From positions 1,632,501 to 1,696,500 of the forward strand of contig NZ_CP024307.1 of the NCBI RefSeq assembly GCF_002944405.1: a stretch of DNA of 64,000 nucleotides, in the 5' to 3' direction. The stretch comes from Sinorhizobium fredii. Lineage in GTDB: Bacteria > Pseudomonadota > Alphaproteobacteria > Rhizobiales > Rhizobiaceae. The translations under genes and the position numbers were made by a program. This document shows, in pieces, positions 47,549 through 55,687 of the stretch. The notes under the pieces are model-generated. The model saw only the letters and a list, made by a program, of their open reading frames with translations. It was not told the origin of the DNA and did not search any database. How positions within the stretch are numbered: the stretch's first letter is position 1; each line of letters begins with the position of its first letter.

Positions 47549-47585
47549 GCGCGGCTTCCTAGCATAGCCCTTCCGCGCTTCCAAC

Positions 47586-47609
47586 AAAAACGGCGCCCGC
47601 GGGCGCCGT
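47586..47609 (-). terminator. Terminator of the first DUF1127 gene
   Basis: The 20-bp perfect palindrome ACGGCGCCCG/CGGGCGCCGT at 47590-47609 is followed on the minus strand by TTTTTG. It lies 27 bases after the DUF1127 stop and before trmFO. Confidence 0.8.
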
Positions 47610-47635
47610 CTTTCAAGTTTCAGGCTTCGTTCCGA

Positions 47636-47779
47636 TTAACGGAAGGAGCGGGCCGCAATGTTGCGGATGTCGTAGCGGGTGATGCCGATATCGCTCAGGG
47701 CGTGGTTCGACAGGCCGCCGAGTTCGGCGACAGTGCGGCGGTAGTTGATCCAGCTCTTTGCAAGACGAATGGGGTTCAT
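47636..47779 (-). CDS. DUF1127 mini-protein (47 residues), copy A
   Basis: A 47-residue basic protein starting MNPIRLAKSWINYRRT and containing LSNHALSDIGITRYDIRNIA, the DUF1127 pattern of a short helix pair ending in LxDIGI-R-DI. In related alphaproteobacteria such proteins bind RNA or influence stress physiology (for example CcaF1 of Rhodobacter), and several are regulated by LysR-type regulators. AGGA lies 8 bases before the ATG and a terminator follows. A second gene of identical length lies 415 bases upstream on the same strand. Confidence 0.88.
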   Translation of the reverse strand: MNPIRLAKSWINYRRTVAELGGLSNHALSDIGITRYDIRNIAARSFR

Positions 47780-48141
47780 GGTCGTTTCCTCAGATCGATT
47801 GGGCGCGACAGTGATTTGTCTGCGTCGTTGAGGTTCTTATACGCTTGTCCAATTGGCAGGTGGAGTGCAAAGAAAATGCATCTGCTATGCATTTGTGCAC
47901 TGCGTCGATGATTTGCTGTGCATGGAAAGGGCGGAGCCCGAAAATGCAGCACGCGGCTACTCCCATCGCGCCAGCGGTAGCGCGTTGTTTTGCCGCGGTT
48001 TTCGCGGACAGTGTCGACGCGCGGGCTGGCTCACCAAGGCTCCCATGGCAGCAATTATGCGACGCGAAATGGTGCACCGAACGGACGGACTAAACCGCCT
48101 CTACCGAAAGCCCGGTGTCATGCACCGATCAGGCAACGAAA
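47780..48141. other. Intergenic region between the two DUF1127 genes
   Basis: About 360 bases upstream of DUF1127 copy A, ending at the terminator of copy B. It contains the TGCAT dyad noted separately. Open frames crossing this area on the plus strand run through the sRNAs and copy B and are not genes. Confidence 0.5.
47874..47894. promoter_or_regulatory. AAATGCAT-N5-ATGCATTT dyad upstream of DUF1127 copy A
   Basis: A perfect 8-bp inverted repeat with a 5-base spacer, 95-115 bases before the start codon. It resembles a LysR-type regulator box. The regulator is unknown. Confidence 0.45.
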
Positions 48142-48170
48142 AACGCCCTCCGGCAGGGCCGGAGGGCGTT
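48137..48170 (-). terminator. Terminator of the second DUF1127 gene
   Basis: A perfect 12-bp stem AACGCCCTCCGG/CCGGAGGGCGTT (48142-48153 with 48159-48170) with a 5-base loop is followed on the minus strand by a T-run, 25 bases after the stop of the DUF1127 gene at 48195. Confidence 0.9.
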
Positions 48171-48194
48171 ACGAAAACAGCAGCAGTCTGTGAC

Positions 48195-48338
48195 TTACTT
48201 GACAGCCTTGCGAGCAACGTAGGGGATGTCGGCGCGGCCGATGCCGAGGTCGTTCAGCTCACGGTCGCTCATGCGGCCGAGCTCGTTGCAGGTCTGACGA
48301 TACTTGCGCCAATTGTTGAAAGAACGTGCGAGGTTCAT
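48195..48338 (-). CDS. DUF1127 mini-protein (47 residues), copy B
   Basis: A 47-residue basic protein, MNLARSFNNWRKYRQT followed by LGRMSDRELNDLGIGRADI, the DUF1127 consensus (S-REL-DLGI-R-DI). AGGAATAGG precedes the ATG and a strong terminator follows. A longer reading to 48455 lacks a ribosome site and family support. Two sRNA genes with anti-Shine-Dalgarno loops lie directly upstream on the same strand, an association also known from Rhodobacter. Confidence 0.92.
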   Translation of the reverse strand: MNLARSFNNWRKYRQTCNELGRMSDRELNDLGIGRADIPYVARKAVK

Positions 48339-48443
48339 GATCCTATTCCTTTCAGGGTCGTTCGCCAGCGCTCTATCTCTCTTGCTGGCCATCATCTTAT
48401 GGGCAGGAATATAATCGATTTGTGCTCGGAAAACAGAGACGAT

Positions 48444-48464
48444 GCTGCATCGCACCCATGCAGC
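48444..48464. promoter_or_regulatory. GCTGCAT-N7-ATGCAGC dyad upstream of DUF1127 copy B
   Basis: A perfect 7-bp inverted repeat with a 7-base spacer, 106-126 bases before the start codon. It shares the TGCAT/ATGCA core and the distance with the dyad before copy A. Confidence 0.45.
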
Positions 48465-48576
48465 TTTTGCAATCCTCTGTCGGCCGTTAATCCAGTCTTA
48501 ATTTATGGTGCTGTCGAGTGTGCCTGGAATCGCCTCAGGTGGGGAGGCGAAGCTCGAAAGGCTGCTCGAACCATGC

Positions 48577-48722
48577 AAAAACAACGCCCGCTGGGGGAGG
48601 AGATCCAGCGGGCGTTGCCTGTTCTGATTGGCAACTGGGAGGAGGAGGTTGCCAATCCGTATCGGGAGCGCTGGGAGGAGGAGTGCGCTGCCCGATCGAT
48701 GATCTGAAGATAGGCGTGAACC
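48577..48722 (-). ncRNA. sRNA with three CCUCCUCC-type loops (alpha-r14/cuckoo family), copy 2
   Basis: Read on the minus strand there are three hairpins in a row. The first stem is 48661-48671/48685-48696, the second 48626-48635/48648-48657 (10 bp perfect), and the third 48583-48594/48605-48616 (12 bp perfect), which is followed by TTTTT and so is the terminator. The first two loops contain CCTCCTCCC and the third CTCCTCCC, complementary to Shine-Dalgarno sequences. This layout matches the alpha-r14 or cuckoo sRNAs of alphaproteobacteria. The 3' end is firm; the 5' end near 48722 is a guess from TATACA at about 48729-48734. Confidence 0.85.
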
Positions 48723-48870
48723 CCTAATTTGTATAGGGACACTGCGGAATGGCACATATGCGCGCGATGCATGGCTGCGACAGCCGCTTGGCGGAAATGC
48801 TTCAATTTCGTGCAAACACGCTCAGATTAACTTCACAAGCGTGATGGATCTTCTCGCAGGTGCGAAGAAC

Positions 48871-48995
48871 AAAAAACGCCCGCTGGGGGAGGAGATCCGG
48901 CGGGCGTTCTAAAGTCGATTGGCAACCGGGAGGAGGAGGAGTGTTGCCAATCCTATCGAAACAGCGTTGGGAGGAGGAGTACGCTGCTTCGAATT
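48871..48995 (-). ncRNA. sRNA with three CCUCCUCC-type loops (alpha-r14/cuckoo family), copy 1
   Basis: A tandem paralogue of the sRNA 150 bases away. The minus-strand hairpins are 48959-48964/48978-48983 (with an outer TCGAA/TTCGA stem), 48917-48926/48940-48949, and the terminator 48875-48886/48897-48908 followed by six T's. The first two loops contain CCTCCTCCC and the third CTCCTCCC. The second stem sequence is identical to that of copy 2, while the first stem differs in sequence but keeps pairing, which is covariation-type support. The 5' end is not defined. Confidence 0.85.
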
Positions 48996-49231
48996 CCGTC
49001 GAGCTTCGGCTCGGGTCGTTCCGGAAGTCCGGGCGGGAGACCAACCGCGGGCGGCTTTGGTTCGTCACCACCGGCCTTTTCATGTCTTCAACATAGCGCA
49101 GCTGGGAGCATTTTGTGCAGTGCAATATCGGTATGGAAGATGTGCATCCTGCGCAAATCGTCCATTGCGGTCGAATTGATCGGGCCGGTGGCGGGGGTGC
49201 TACGGTCGTTGTGCTGGTGGGGATGTCACGT
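48996..49231. other. Intergenic region between sRNA copy 1 and tRNA-Leu
   Basis: About 235 bases that should hold the sRNA promoter. On the minus strand there are TTGCAC near 49127 and CTATGT near 49094, but their spacing is too long for one promoter. No further CCTCCTCCC loop is present. Confidence 0.4.
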
Positions 49232-49314
49232 TGGTGCCCGGTGAGGGACTCGAACCCCCATGCTCTCGCGCTTGGACCTAAACCAAGTGTGTCTACCAAT
49301 TCCACCAACCGGGC
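49232..49314 (-). tRNA. tRNA-Leu (anticodon TAG)
   Basis: The minus strand folds as a tRNA of 83 bases with CCA encoded. The acceptor stem GCCCGG pairs with CCGGGC, the anticodon arm is TTGG-TTTAGGT-CCAA with anticodon TAG (Leu, CUA), a long variable arm follows as expected for Leu, and the T arm GGGGGTTCGAGTCCCTC is complete. Confidence 0.95.
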
Positions 49315-49821
49315 AACGGAGGTGCTTGCGAAGCCTGTAGAACAATGACGGGCATTTTGGCAAGCCTTGCGTGGAGGCGAGCAGGCGCCGGTGCTGACTT
49401 GGCCCCTCATGTCGCGCGGTCGGCACGGCACCGGAAATGCTTGCCATTCGTCTGCCATCGGGTGTATTTGGCGCCCGTGACACACAGCGCAATGTGCCAT
49501 GACTTGGTGACGCGCCTGTCGAAAGCGACGGGTCGTTGCGGCTAACTGAATGGTTCACTGGCGTCTGGTCGACCGACATCTCCGTGGCGTGGTTTGATCC
49601 GGCGCAGCAGGTCGAGACTGAGTCTAGTCTTACCAACTGCACAGGGACAATGTCGCGGCCACATGTCGGTATTCGACGGTAGCGAAGGTGGCAAAGTGCC
49701 ATTTTGCTTGCAAAACGGTTGCGGAATTGCGTAAAGCCACTCCCGGCAAATGGATCGGCTCACGTGCTCGCCGGAACTTATCTAGGCAACAGCACGGTCA
49801 ACGTGAAGTGAAGGTTTGAAC
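49315..49821. other. Intergenic region between tRNA-Leu and tig
   Basis: About 500 bases between divergent genes. It carries the tRNA promoter at one end and AAGG before tig at the other. I see no ORF with coding character and no clear hairpin. It is long enough to hold an unrecognised sRNA. Confidence 0.45.
49335..49364 (-). promoter_or_regulatory. Putative promoter of tRNA-Leu
   Basis: On the minus strand CTTGCC (49364-49359) and CTACAG (49340-49335) are 18 bases apart, resembling the rhizobial housekeeping consensus. A start near 49328 would give a 14-base leader before the tRNA. Confidence 0.4.
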
Positions 49822-51297
49822 ATGCAGGTTATCGAAACGCTCGCTCAAGGGCTGAAGCGCGAACTCAAGGTCGTTATTCCGGCCGATGAAATGGAAACTC
49901 GGATGAACGAGCGTCTGGCCGAGGTGAAGGACCGGGTCCGCATCAACGGCTTCCGCCCCGGCAAGGTGCCGGTTGCGCATCTGAAGAAGGTCTACGGCAA
50001 GTCGATCATGGCCGATCTCGTCAACGAGATCGTCCGCGAGAAGCCGACCGAAATCCTGACGAGCCGCGGTGAAAAGTCGGCCACGCAGCCGGAAGTCGCC
50101 ATGACCGAGGACGAGGCCGAAGCCGACAAGATCCTCAAGGCCGAGGCCGATTTTGAATTCACGCTCGCTTACGAGATCATCCCGGCGATCGAACTCAAGG
50201 ATTCGAGCGGCATCAAGGTGACCCGCGAAGTCGTCGAGATCGGCGACGACGAGGTCAACGAGCAGATCCTGCGCATTGCCGAAAGCGCCCGCAGCTATGA
50301 ATCGAAGAAGGGCAAGGCCGCCAACGGCGACCGCGTCACCATCGATTATCTCGGCAAGGTCGACGGCGTCGCCTTTGATGGCGGCAAGGACGAGGACGCC
50401 GAACTGGTTCTCGGCTCCAACCGCTTCATCCCCGGCTTCGAAGAACAGCTCGTCGGCGTCAAGGCGGGCGACGAGAAGACGATCACCGTCACCTTCCCGG
50501 CAGACTATCCGGCTGCCAATCTTGCGGGCAAGGAAGCAACCTTCGACATCACCGTCAAGGATGTCGCCGGTGCCGCGCCGATCGAGATCAATGACGAACT
50601 GGCAACGAAGCTCGGCCTCGAATCGGTCGACAAGCTGAAGGAAATCGTGCGCGGCCAGATCGAAGGCCAATACGGCTCGGTTACCCGCCAGAAGGTCAAG
50701 CGTCAGCTGCTCGACCAGCTGGACGAGCTCTACCAGTTCGAGACCCCCGAACGCCTCGTCAACGCCGAATTCGACAACATCTGGCGCCAGATCAACACCG
50801 ACCTCGAGCAGGCCGGCAAGACCTTCGCCGATGAGGACACGACGGAAGAGGAGGCGCGCGCCGAATACCGCAAGCTCGCCGAGCGCCGCGTTCGTCTCGG
50901 CCTCGTTCTTTCCGAAATCGGCGAGAAGGCCGGCGTCCAGGTGAGCGACGACGAAATGCAGCGCTCGCTGTTTGAGCAGCTCCGTCAGTTCCCCGGCCAG
51001 GAGAAGCAGATCCTCGACTACTTCAAGAACACCCCCGGTGCCGCCGCTTCGCTGCGCGCGCCGCTCTTCGAAGAGAAGGTCGTCGATCACCTGCTTTCGG
51101 AAGTCTCGGTAACCGACAAGACGGTTTCCAAGGAAGCCCTGATGGCCGAGGACGAATCCGAAGACAAGCCGGCAAAGAAGGCGCCCGCCAAGAAGAAGGC
51201 CGCTGCCAAGGCCGAAGCTGCCGAAGGCGAAGAAGCCGCGGCTCCGAAGAAAAAGGCTCCGGCCAAGAAGAAGGCCGCCGACGAAGGCGCCGAGTAA
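49822..51297 (+). CDS. tig: Trigger factor with Lys/Ala-rich C-terminal tail
   Basis: Trigger factor is the ribosome-bound chaperone and prolyl isomerase at the nascent-chain exit. The 491-residue protein has the ribosome-binding segment with the signature [11 protein letters not shown] near residue 45, the FKBP domain ([14 protein letters not shown] to about residue 245) and the helical chaperone arms. The last about 50 residues are an added [16 protein letters not shown] tail of alternating Lys and Ala with Glu. ATG 49822 follows GAAGG; an in-frame TTG lies 6 bases earlier. Confidence 0.95.
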   Translation: MQVIETLAQGLKRELKVVIPADEMETRMNERLAEVKDRVRINGFRPGKVPVAHLKKVYGKSIMADLVNEIVREKPTEILTSRGEKSATQPEVAMTEDEAEADKILKAEADFEFTLAYEIIPAIELKDSSGIKVTREVVEIGDDEVNEQILRIAESARSYESKKGKAANGDRVTIDYLGKVDGVAFDGGKDEDAELVLGSNRFIPGFEEQLVGVKAGDEKTITVTFPADYPAANLAGKEATFDITVKDVAGAAPIEINDELATKLGLESVDKLKEIVRGQIEGQYGSVTRQKVKRQLLDQLDELYQFETPERLVNAEFDNIWRQINTDLEQAGKTFADEDTTEEEARAEYRKLAERRVRLGLVLSEIGEKAGVQVSDDEMQRSLFEQLRQFPGQEKQILDYFKNTPGAAASLRAPLFEEKVVDHLLSEVSVTDKTVSKEALMAEDESEDKPAKKAPAKKKAAAKAEAAEGEEAAAPKKKAPAKKKAADEGAE

Positions 51298-51318
51298 TTA
51301 GCATCGTCCAGAATAGTT

Positions 51319-51346
51319 AAAGGCCGCCTTCGGGCGGCCTTTTCGT
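51319..51346 (+). terminator. Rho-independent terminator after tig
   Basis: A perfect 10-bp stem AAAGGCCGCC/GGCGGCCTTT (51319-51328 with 51333-51342) closed by a TTCG tetraloop and followed by T's, 22 bases after the stop. Confidence 0.92.
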
Positions 51347-51400
51347 TTGCGCCGAGAAAGCCGCCGAAACCGGCGACATGAATTGCAGAGGCGGGGGGAC

Positions 51401-52804
51401 CTACACTGCTTTGATCTCGCCCATGCGGTTCCAGGCGTCGAGCCCGGCAATCTTGTAGGCCTCCGCAAGGGTCGGATAGTTGAAGGTGTTTTCGACGAAA
51501 TATTCGACCGTGCCCTTCAGGTTCAGAACCGCCTGGCCGATATGCACGAGTTCGGTGGCGCCTTCGCCGATGATATGCACGCCGAGCAGGCGCCGGGTCT
51601 TCAGCGAGAAGATCATTTTCAAGAGGCCCGCATCGAGCCCCATGATGTGGCCGCGCGAGGTCTCACGGAACCGTGCAATGCCGCATTCGTAGGGGATGCC
51701 GCGTTCCTTCACTTCCTCTTCGGAAAGGCCGCAGGTGGAGATTTCCGGCACTGCATAGATGCCGTAGGGGAAGTATTTCTGCGGCTCTTTGGCGATCGCG
51801 CCGACGGCAACGCGCGCTGCGACACGGCCCTGTTCCATGGAGGTCGAGGCGAGACTTGGAAAGCCGACCACGTCGCCTGCCGCATAGATGTTCGGAACCG
51901 CGGTCTGGAATGTTTCCGGATTGACCTTCAGGCGCCCGCGGCTGTCCGCCTCGAGACCGGCGGCCGGGAGATTGAGCGCATCGGTCGCTCCCATGCGGCC
52001 GGCGGCAAACAGTACCATTTCCGTTGTGATCTTGCGGCCATTGTCGAGGGTAAGCATGACCTTACCATCGTCGAGACGCTCCACCTTCTCAGCTTTCTGG
52101 CCGAGATTGAGTTTCATGTTGCGGTCCCGAAGCTGGTAGGTGAAATCTTCGACGATCTCCTTGTCGATGAAGTCGAGCATGGTCGACTTGGGGTCGATCA
52201 CCGTCACCTGCGTGTCGAGCGCACTGAAGATCGTGGCATATTCGATGCCGACGACGCCGGCGCCGATGACGACGAGAGAACGCGGCAGGTCCTGGATCTC
52301 GAGCAACTCGTCGCTGTCGACGACGGTCTTGCCGTCAAAGGGAATATAGTCCGGCCGAAAGGGCTTCGTGCCGACGGCAAGCAGGATGCTGGTACCGGCA
52401 ACATGCATGCTCTCGCCGTCGTCCTTGACGATTTCGAGCGTCGTCGGATCGACGAAGCTCGCCTTTCCGCGGATGTGATGGACGCGGTTGCGCGCGAATT
52501 GATGCTCCAGCACCTCGACTTCGTGGTTGAGCGTGATGATCAGGCGCTGGCGCAGATCCTCGGCGCTGATCTCCTGCTTCACCCGATAGGAGCGGCCGTA
52601 GAAGCCGCGCTCGCGCCAGCCGGAGAGGTTGAGCGCCGTCTCGCGCAGCGTCTTGGACGGAATTGTTCCGGTGTGCACCGAGACGCCCCCGACCCGCTTG
52701 CCCTGCTCGATGACGAGCACTTTCCTGCCGAGCTTGGCCGCCTGAATTGCGCCTCTGCGTCCGGCCGGACCGCTGCCGACGACGATAAGATCGAACTGGT
52801 TCAT
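51401..52804 (-). CDS. sthA: Si-specific NAD(P)+ transhydrogenase (soluble)
   Basis: The 467-residue flavoprotein belongs to the dihydrolipoamide dehydrogenase-like family: FAD motif DLIVVGSGPAGRRGAIQAAK, NAD motif LVVIGAGVVGIEYATIFSAL and the dimerisation domain. The segment corresponding to the redox disulfide reads GGVSVHTGTIPSKTL and has no cysteine, which excludes a disulfide reductase and fits SthA, which balances NADPH and NADH by hydride transfer. The ATG at 52804 follows GGGGAAG. It converges with tig. Confidence 0.88.
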   Translation of the reverse strand: MNQFDLIVVGSGPAGRRGAIQAAKLGRKVLVIEQGKRVGGVSVHTGTIPSKTLRETALNLSGWRERGFYGRSYRVKQEISAEDLRQRLIITLNHEVEVLEHQFARNRVHHIRGKASFVDPTTLEIVKDDGESMHVAGTSILLAVGTKPFRPDYIPFDGKTVVDSDELLEIQDLPRSLVVIGAGVVGIEYATIFSALDTQVTVIDPKSTMLDFIDKEIVEDFTYQLRDRNMKLNLGQKAEKVERLDDGKVMLTLDNGRKITTEMVLFAAGRMGATDALNLPAAGLEADSRGRLKVNPETFQTAVPNIYAAGDVVGFPSLASTSMEQGRVAARVAVGAIAKEPQKYFPYGIYAVPEISTCGLSEEEVKERGIPYECGIARFRETSRGHIMGLDAGLLKMIFSLKTRRLLGVHIIGEGATELVHIGQAVLNLKGTVEYFVENTFNYPTLAEAYKIAGLDAWNRMGEIKAV

Positions 52805-52987
52805 GAGCGCTTCCCCTGAGCCAAGCGAGAATCGTTTTTGCAACGCGGCAAACTCGCGCGTGAACATCTATATCGTCAATGGCACGCTTTGATGAAGTGG
52901 CAATGCCGCAACGATCTGTCCTGGATGCGTCCGATCGCAAATATCGCTATGCTTCGCACATTCGGCGGAGAGGGAGGACGGACAGGC

Positions 52988-54046
52988 ATGGCGCTCGAGT
53001 GGATGAATGGTCCAGCTTCACAGACAGCGCAAGGCAATGGCGATGCGCCGGCGCTCGAAGCACCGCCGTGCAATCGGCCGGGGGTCGTGGCCGCCGCCGT
53101 CTATCAGAACGGCCGACGCGTTCGAGACATCGAAATCGAAGAGGCCGGAGAGTGGCGAAATCGCGAGAACGTCGTCGTTTGGATCGGCCTGCACGAACCG
53201 GACAAGCAATTGCTGCGGCAGGTGCAGAAACAATTTGATCTGCATGATCTGGCGATCGAGGACGCCGGCAAGGCGCACCAGCGGCCGAAGCTGGAAATCT
53301 ACGGCGATGCGATCTTCGTCGTGGCGCGCACGGCCCATATGGTCGAGGACGAGATCGCCTTCGGGGAGACGCATCTGTTCGTCGGGCGGGGCTACGTCGT
53401 TTCCGTTCGTCACGGCGCCTCGACGTCCTATATGGCGGTGCGGCAGCGCTGCGAGTCTTCCCCGGCAGCGCTGGCCCATGGCGAGAACTACATCCTCTAT
53501 TCGATCCTCGACTTCATCGTCGACAACTACATGCCGGTCGTCGAGACGATTCACGGCGAGGTGGAGGAACTGGAGGACCGCCTGCTGCGCTCGCGGTTGG
53601 ACAAGACACATATCGAACGGCTCTATCTGATGCGGCGCAATCTGCTCAAGCTGCGCAATGCCGTCGTTCCGCTGGTCGACGTCTGCCGCCGGCACGAGCA
53701 TCTCGAACTGCCGGGCATGGACGCGGCGATGCAGCCGCTCTTCCGAGACGTCACCGATCATGTTCGCCGCGTCCAGGAGGACATAGACGCGCTTCGCGAG
53801 GTGCTGGCCTTCACCTTCGAAGCAAGCCTGATGATCGGCCAGTCCGAGCAGACGGAAATCTCCCGCAAGCTTGCCTCCTGGGCGGCGATCCTGGCGGTTC
53901 CGACCGCAATCGCTGGGATCTACGGCATGAACTTCGAGGACATGCCTGAACTCCGGTTCCGCTATGGCTACTTCATCGTACTGGCGGTGATCTTCGGACT
54001 CTGCGCGACGCTCTATCGGTTCTTCCGGCGGGCGCGCTGGCTTTAA
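52988..54046 (+). CDS. corA: CorA-family divalent-cation transporter
   Basis: The 352-residue protein has the CorA layout: a large N-terminal cytoplasmic domain, a long stalk helix and two C-terminal membrane helices (residues about 290-312 and 325-343). The selectivity motif YGMNF lies between them (GMN at 313-315). Family members carry magnesium, cobalt, nickel or zinc. The C-terminus is basic (RFFRRARWL). The ATG at 52988 is preceded by a purine-rich GGAGGACGG; a longer reading from 52838 has no family support. No M-box or similar Mg riboswitch is apparent. Confidence 0.88.
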   Translation: MALEWMNGPASQTAQGNGDAPALEAPPCNRPGVVAAAVYQNGRRVRDIEIEEAGEWRNRENVVVWIGLHEPDKQLLRQVQKQFDLHDLAIEDAGKAHQRPKLEIYGDAIFVVARTAHMVEDEIAFGETHLFVGRGYVVSVRHGASTSYMAVRQRCESSPAALAHGENYILYSILDFIVDNYMPVVETIHGEVEELEDRLLRSRLDKTHIERLYLMRRNLLKLRNAVVPLVDVCRRHEHLELPGMDAAMQPLFRDVTDHVRRVQEDIDALREVLAFTFEASLMIGQSEQTEISRKLASWAAILAVPTAIAGIYGMNFEDMPELRFRYGYFIVLAVIFGLCATLYRFFRRARWL

Positions 54047-54059
54047 GCAGCCCCTTGGC

Positions 54060-54851
54060 CTAAAACAGCCGCAGCCCTTTCATGCTGACATGTCCGTCCT
54101 TGCCGATGATCACGTGGTCGTGGACGGTGATGCCGAGCGGCTTTGCCGCCTCGGCGATCAGCTTCGTCATCTCGATATCGGCGCGCGACGGCGTCGGATC
54201 GCCGGACGGGTGGTTGTGCACCAGAATCAAGGCGGTCGCGGAAAGCTCCAGCGCGCGCTTGACGACCTCGCGCGGATAGACGGGGGTATGGTCGATCGTC
54301 CCCTGCTGCTGCACCTCGTCGGCAATCAGCGTGTTGCGCTTGTCGAGAAAGAGGATGCGGAACTGTTCCTTCGTCTCGTGCGCCATCGCGGCATGACAAT
54401 AGTCGATCACCCCGCTCCAGGAAGACAGGACCTGCTTGTTGCGCAACTCGCTCTTCAGCGTCCGTTGCGCCGCGGTGGCGATGAGCTTGAGGTCGAGAGC
54501 AACGGATTCGCCGACGCCCTTGACCTCCTGCAACAGGTGCTGAGGTGCGCCGAACACGCCGGCGAGCGTGCCGAAGCGGGCGAGGAGGTCCTTGGCGATC
54601 GGTTTCGTGTCGCGGCGGGGAATAAGGCGGAACAGAATGAGTTCGAGGATCTCGTAGTCGGCGAGTGCCGAATTGCCCTGTTCGCGGTAGCGTGCCCTCA
54701 GACGATCGCGGTGGCCGTGATAATGCGCCTCGGCAGTGCCGCCAAGCGTCGAAATCTTGTCCAATTTCCGCGCCTTCTGCGGCGCGAAAAACTGCCGCTC
54801 GTCGGCGGTCTCTTCTTCGTCCGGTTCGGGAAAAGGAGGCGGCTTCGTCAC
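54060..54851 (-). CDS. radC: RadC-family JAMM-domain protein
   Basis: The 263-residue protein has an N-terminal helix-hairpin-helix region ([19 protein letters not shown]) and a C-terminal MPN+/JAMM domain with the metal motif [14 protein letters not shown] and the upstream Glu. RadC was once linked to recombination repair, but its biochemical role is unclear. The GTG start overlaps the map stop (GTGA), so radC is translated from the sfsA-map-radC transcript. Confidence 0.93.
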   Translation of the reverse strand: MTKPPPFPEPDEEETADERQFFAPQKARKLDKISTLGGTAEAHYHGHRDRLRARYREQGNSALADYEILELILFRLIPRRDTKPIAKDLLARFGTLAGVFGAPQHLLQEVKGVGESVALDLKLIATAAQRTLKSELRNKQVLSSWSGVIDYCHAAMAHETKEQFRILFLDKRNTLIADEVQQQGTIDHTPVYPREVVKRALELSATALILVHNHPSGDPTPSRADIEMTKLIAEAAKPLGITVHDHVIIGKDGHVSMKGLRLF

Positions 54852-55687
54852 GCGGTCCCCAGTGCGCGGACGCCTGGCATGAAAAGGCCGGCCGGCGAAA
54901 GCGTGAACACTTCGCAGCCATTCGCCGTAACACCGACGGTGTGCTCGTACTGCGCCGAAAGCGACCGATCGCGCGTCACGGCGGTCCAGCCGTCGGAGAG
55001 CACCTTCACATGCGGCCGGCCGAGATTGATCATCGGCTCGATGGTGAAAATCATGCCCTCCCTAAGTTCCGGCCCTTCGCTGGCATTGCCGTAGTGGAGG
55101 ATGTTCGGAGCATCGTGGAACAGCCGGCCGACGCCGTGGCCGCAGAAGTCCCTGACGACAGAGCAGCGCTCCGATTCCGCATAGGTCTGGATGGCCTCGC
55201 CGATCGCTCCGGTGCGGGCGCCGGGCCGCACCGCCGCTATGCCGCGCATCAGGCATTCATGCGTGACTTCGAGCAGCCGTTCGGCGGCGCGCTTGATCTC
55301 TCCGACCGGGTACATTCGACTGGAGTCGCCGTGCCAGCCATCGACGACATAGGTGACATCGATGTTGACGATATCGCCTTCGCGCAGCGGCTTGTCGTTC
55401 GGTATCCCATGGCAGACGACGTGGTTGATCGACGTACAGGACGACTTGGTATAGCCGCGATAGTTCAAGGTCGCGGGCAGGGCGCCGTGGTCCAAGCCGA
55501 ACTCGTAGACGAAACGGTCGATCTCTTCCGTCGTCACGCCCGGCCGCACCCTTGACGCTAATTCATCCAGACAGCGTGCCGTCACCTGACAGGCCTTGCG
55601 CATGCCTTCGAATCCGTCCGGGCCGTAGAGACGAATGACGCCCGTATTCTTGTAGGGGGCAGCGCCGGCCTCGATGTAAGTTACCAT
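54848..55687 (-). CDS. map: Methionine aminopeptidase (type I)
   Basis: Map removes the initiator methionine from new proteins. The 279-residue type I enzyme shows the five metal ligands in context: [20 protein letters not shown] with two Asp, [12 protein letters not shown] with His, FTIEPMI with Glu, and QYEHTVGV with Glu. The ATG at 55687 overlaps the sfsA stop by 7 bases and the stop overlaps the radC GTG, forming a tight three-gene cluster. Confidence 0.95.
   Translation of the reverse strand: MVTYIEAGAAPYKNTGVIRLYGPDGFEGMRKACQVTARCLDELASRVRPGVTTEEIDRFVYEFGLDHGALPATLNYRGYTKSSCTSINHVVCHGIPNDKPLREGDIVNIDVTYVVDGWHGDSSRMYPVGEIKRAAERLLEVTHECLMRGIAAVRPGARTGAIGEAIQTYAESERCSVVRDFCGHGVGRLFHDAPNILHYGNASEGPELREGMIFTIEPMINLGRPHVKVLSDGWTAVTRDRSLSAQYEHTVGVTANGCEVFTLSPAGLFMPGVRALGTA

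Noticed and set aside
47853..48707. 284-codon plus-strand frame across the DUF1127/sRNA locus
   Set aside because: It runs through a minus-strand gene, two terminators and an sRNA, and its composition follows those features. No domain is recognisable.
48583..48983. Possible CRISPR array or tandem repeat from the recurring GGGAGGAGG blocks
   Set aside because: The repeated blocks are hairpin loops with different flanking stems, spacing is irregular and each set ends in a terminator, which fits sRNA genes and not repeats with spacers.
49226..49702. Minus-strand frame of 158 codons upstream of and through tRNA-Leu
   Set aside because: It overlaps a certain tRNA and has no recognisable product.
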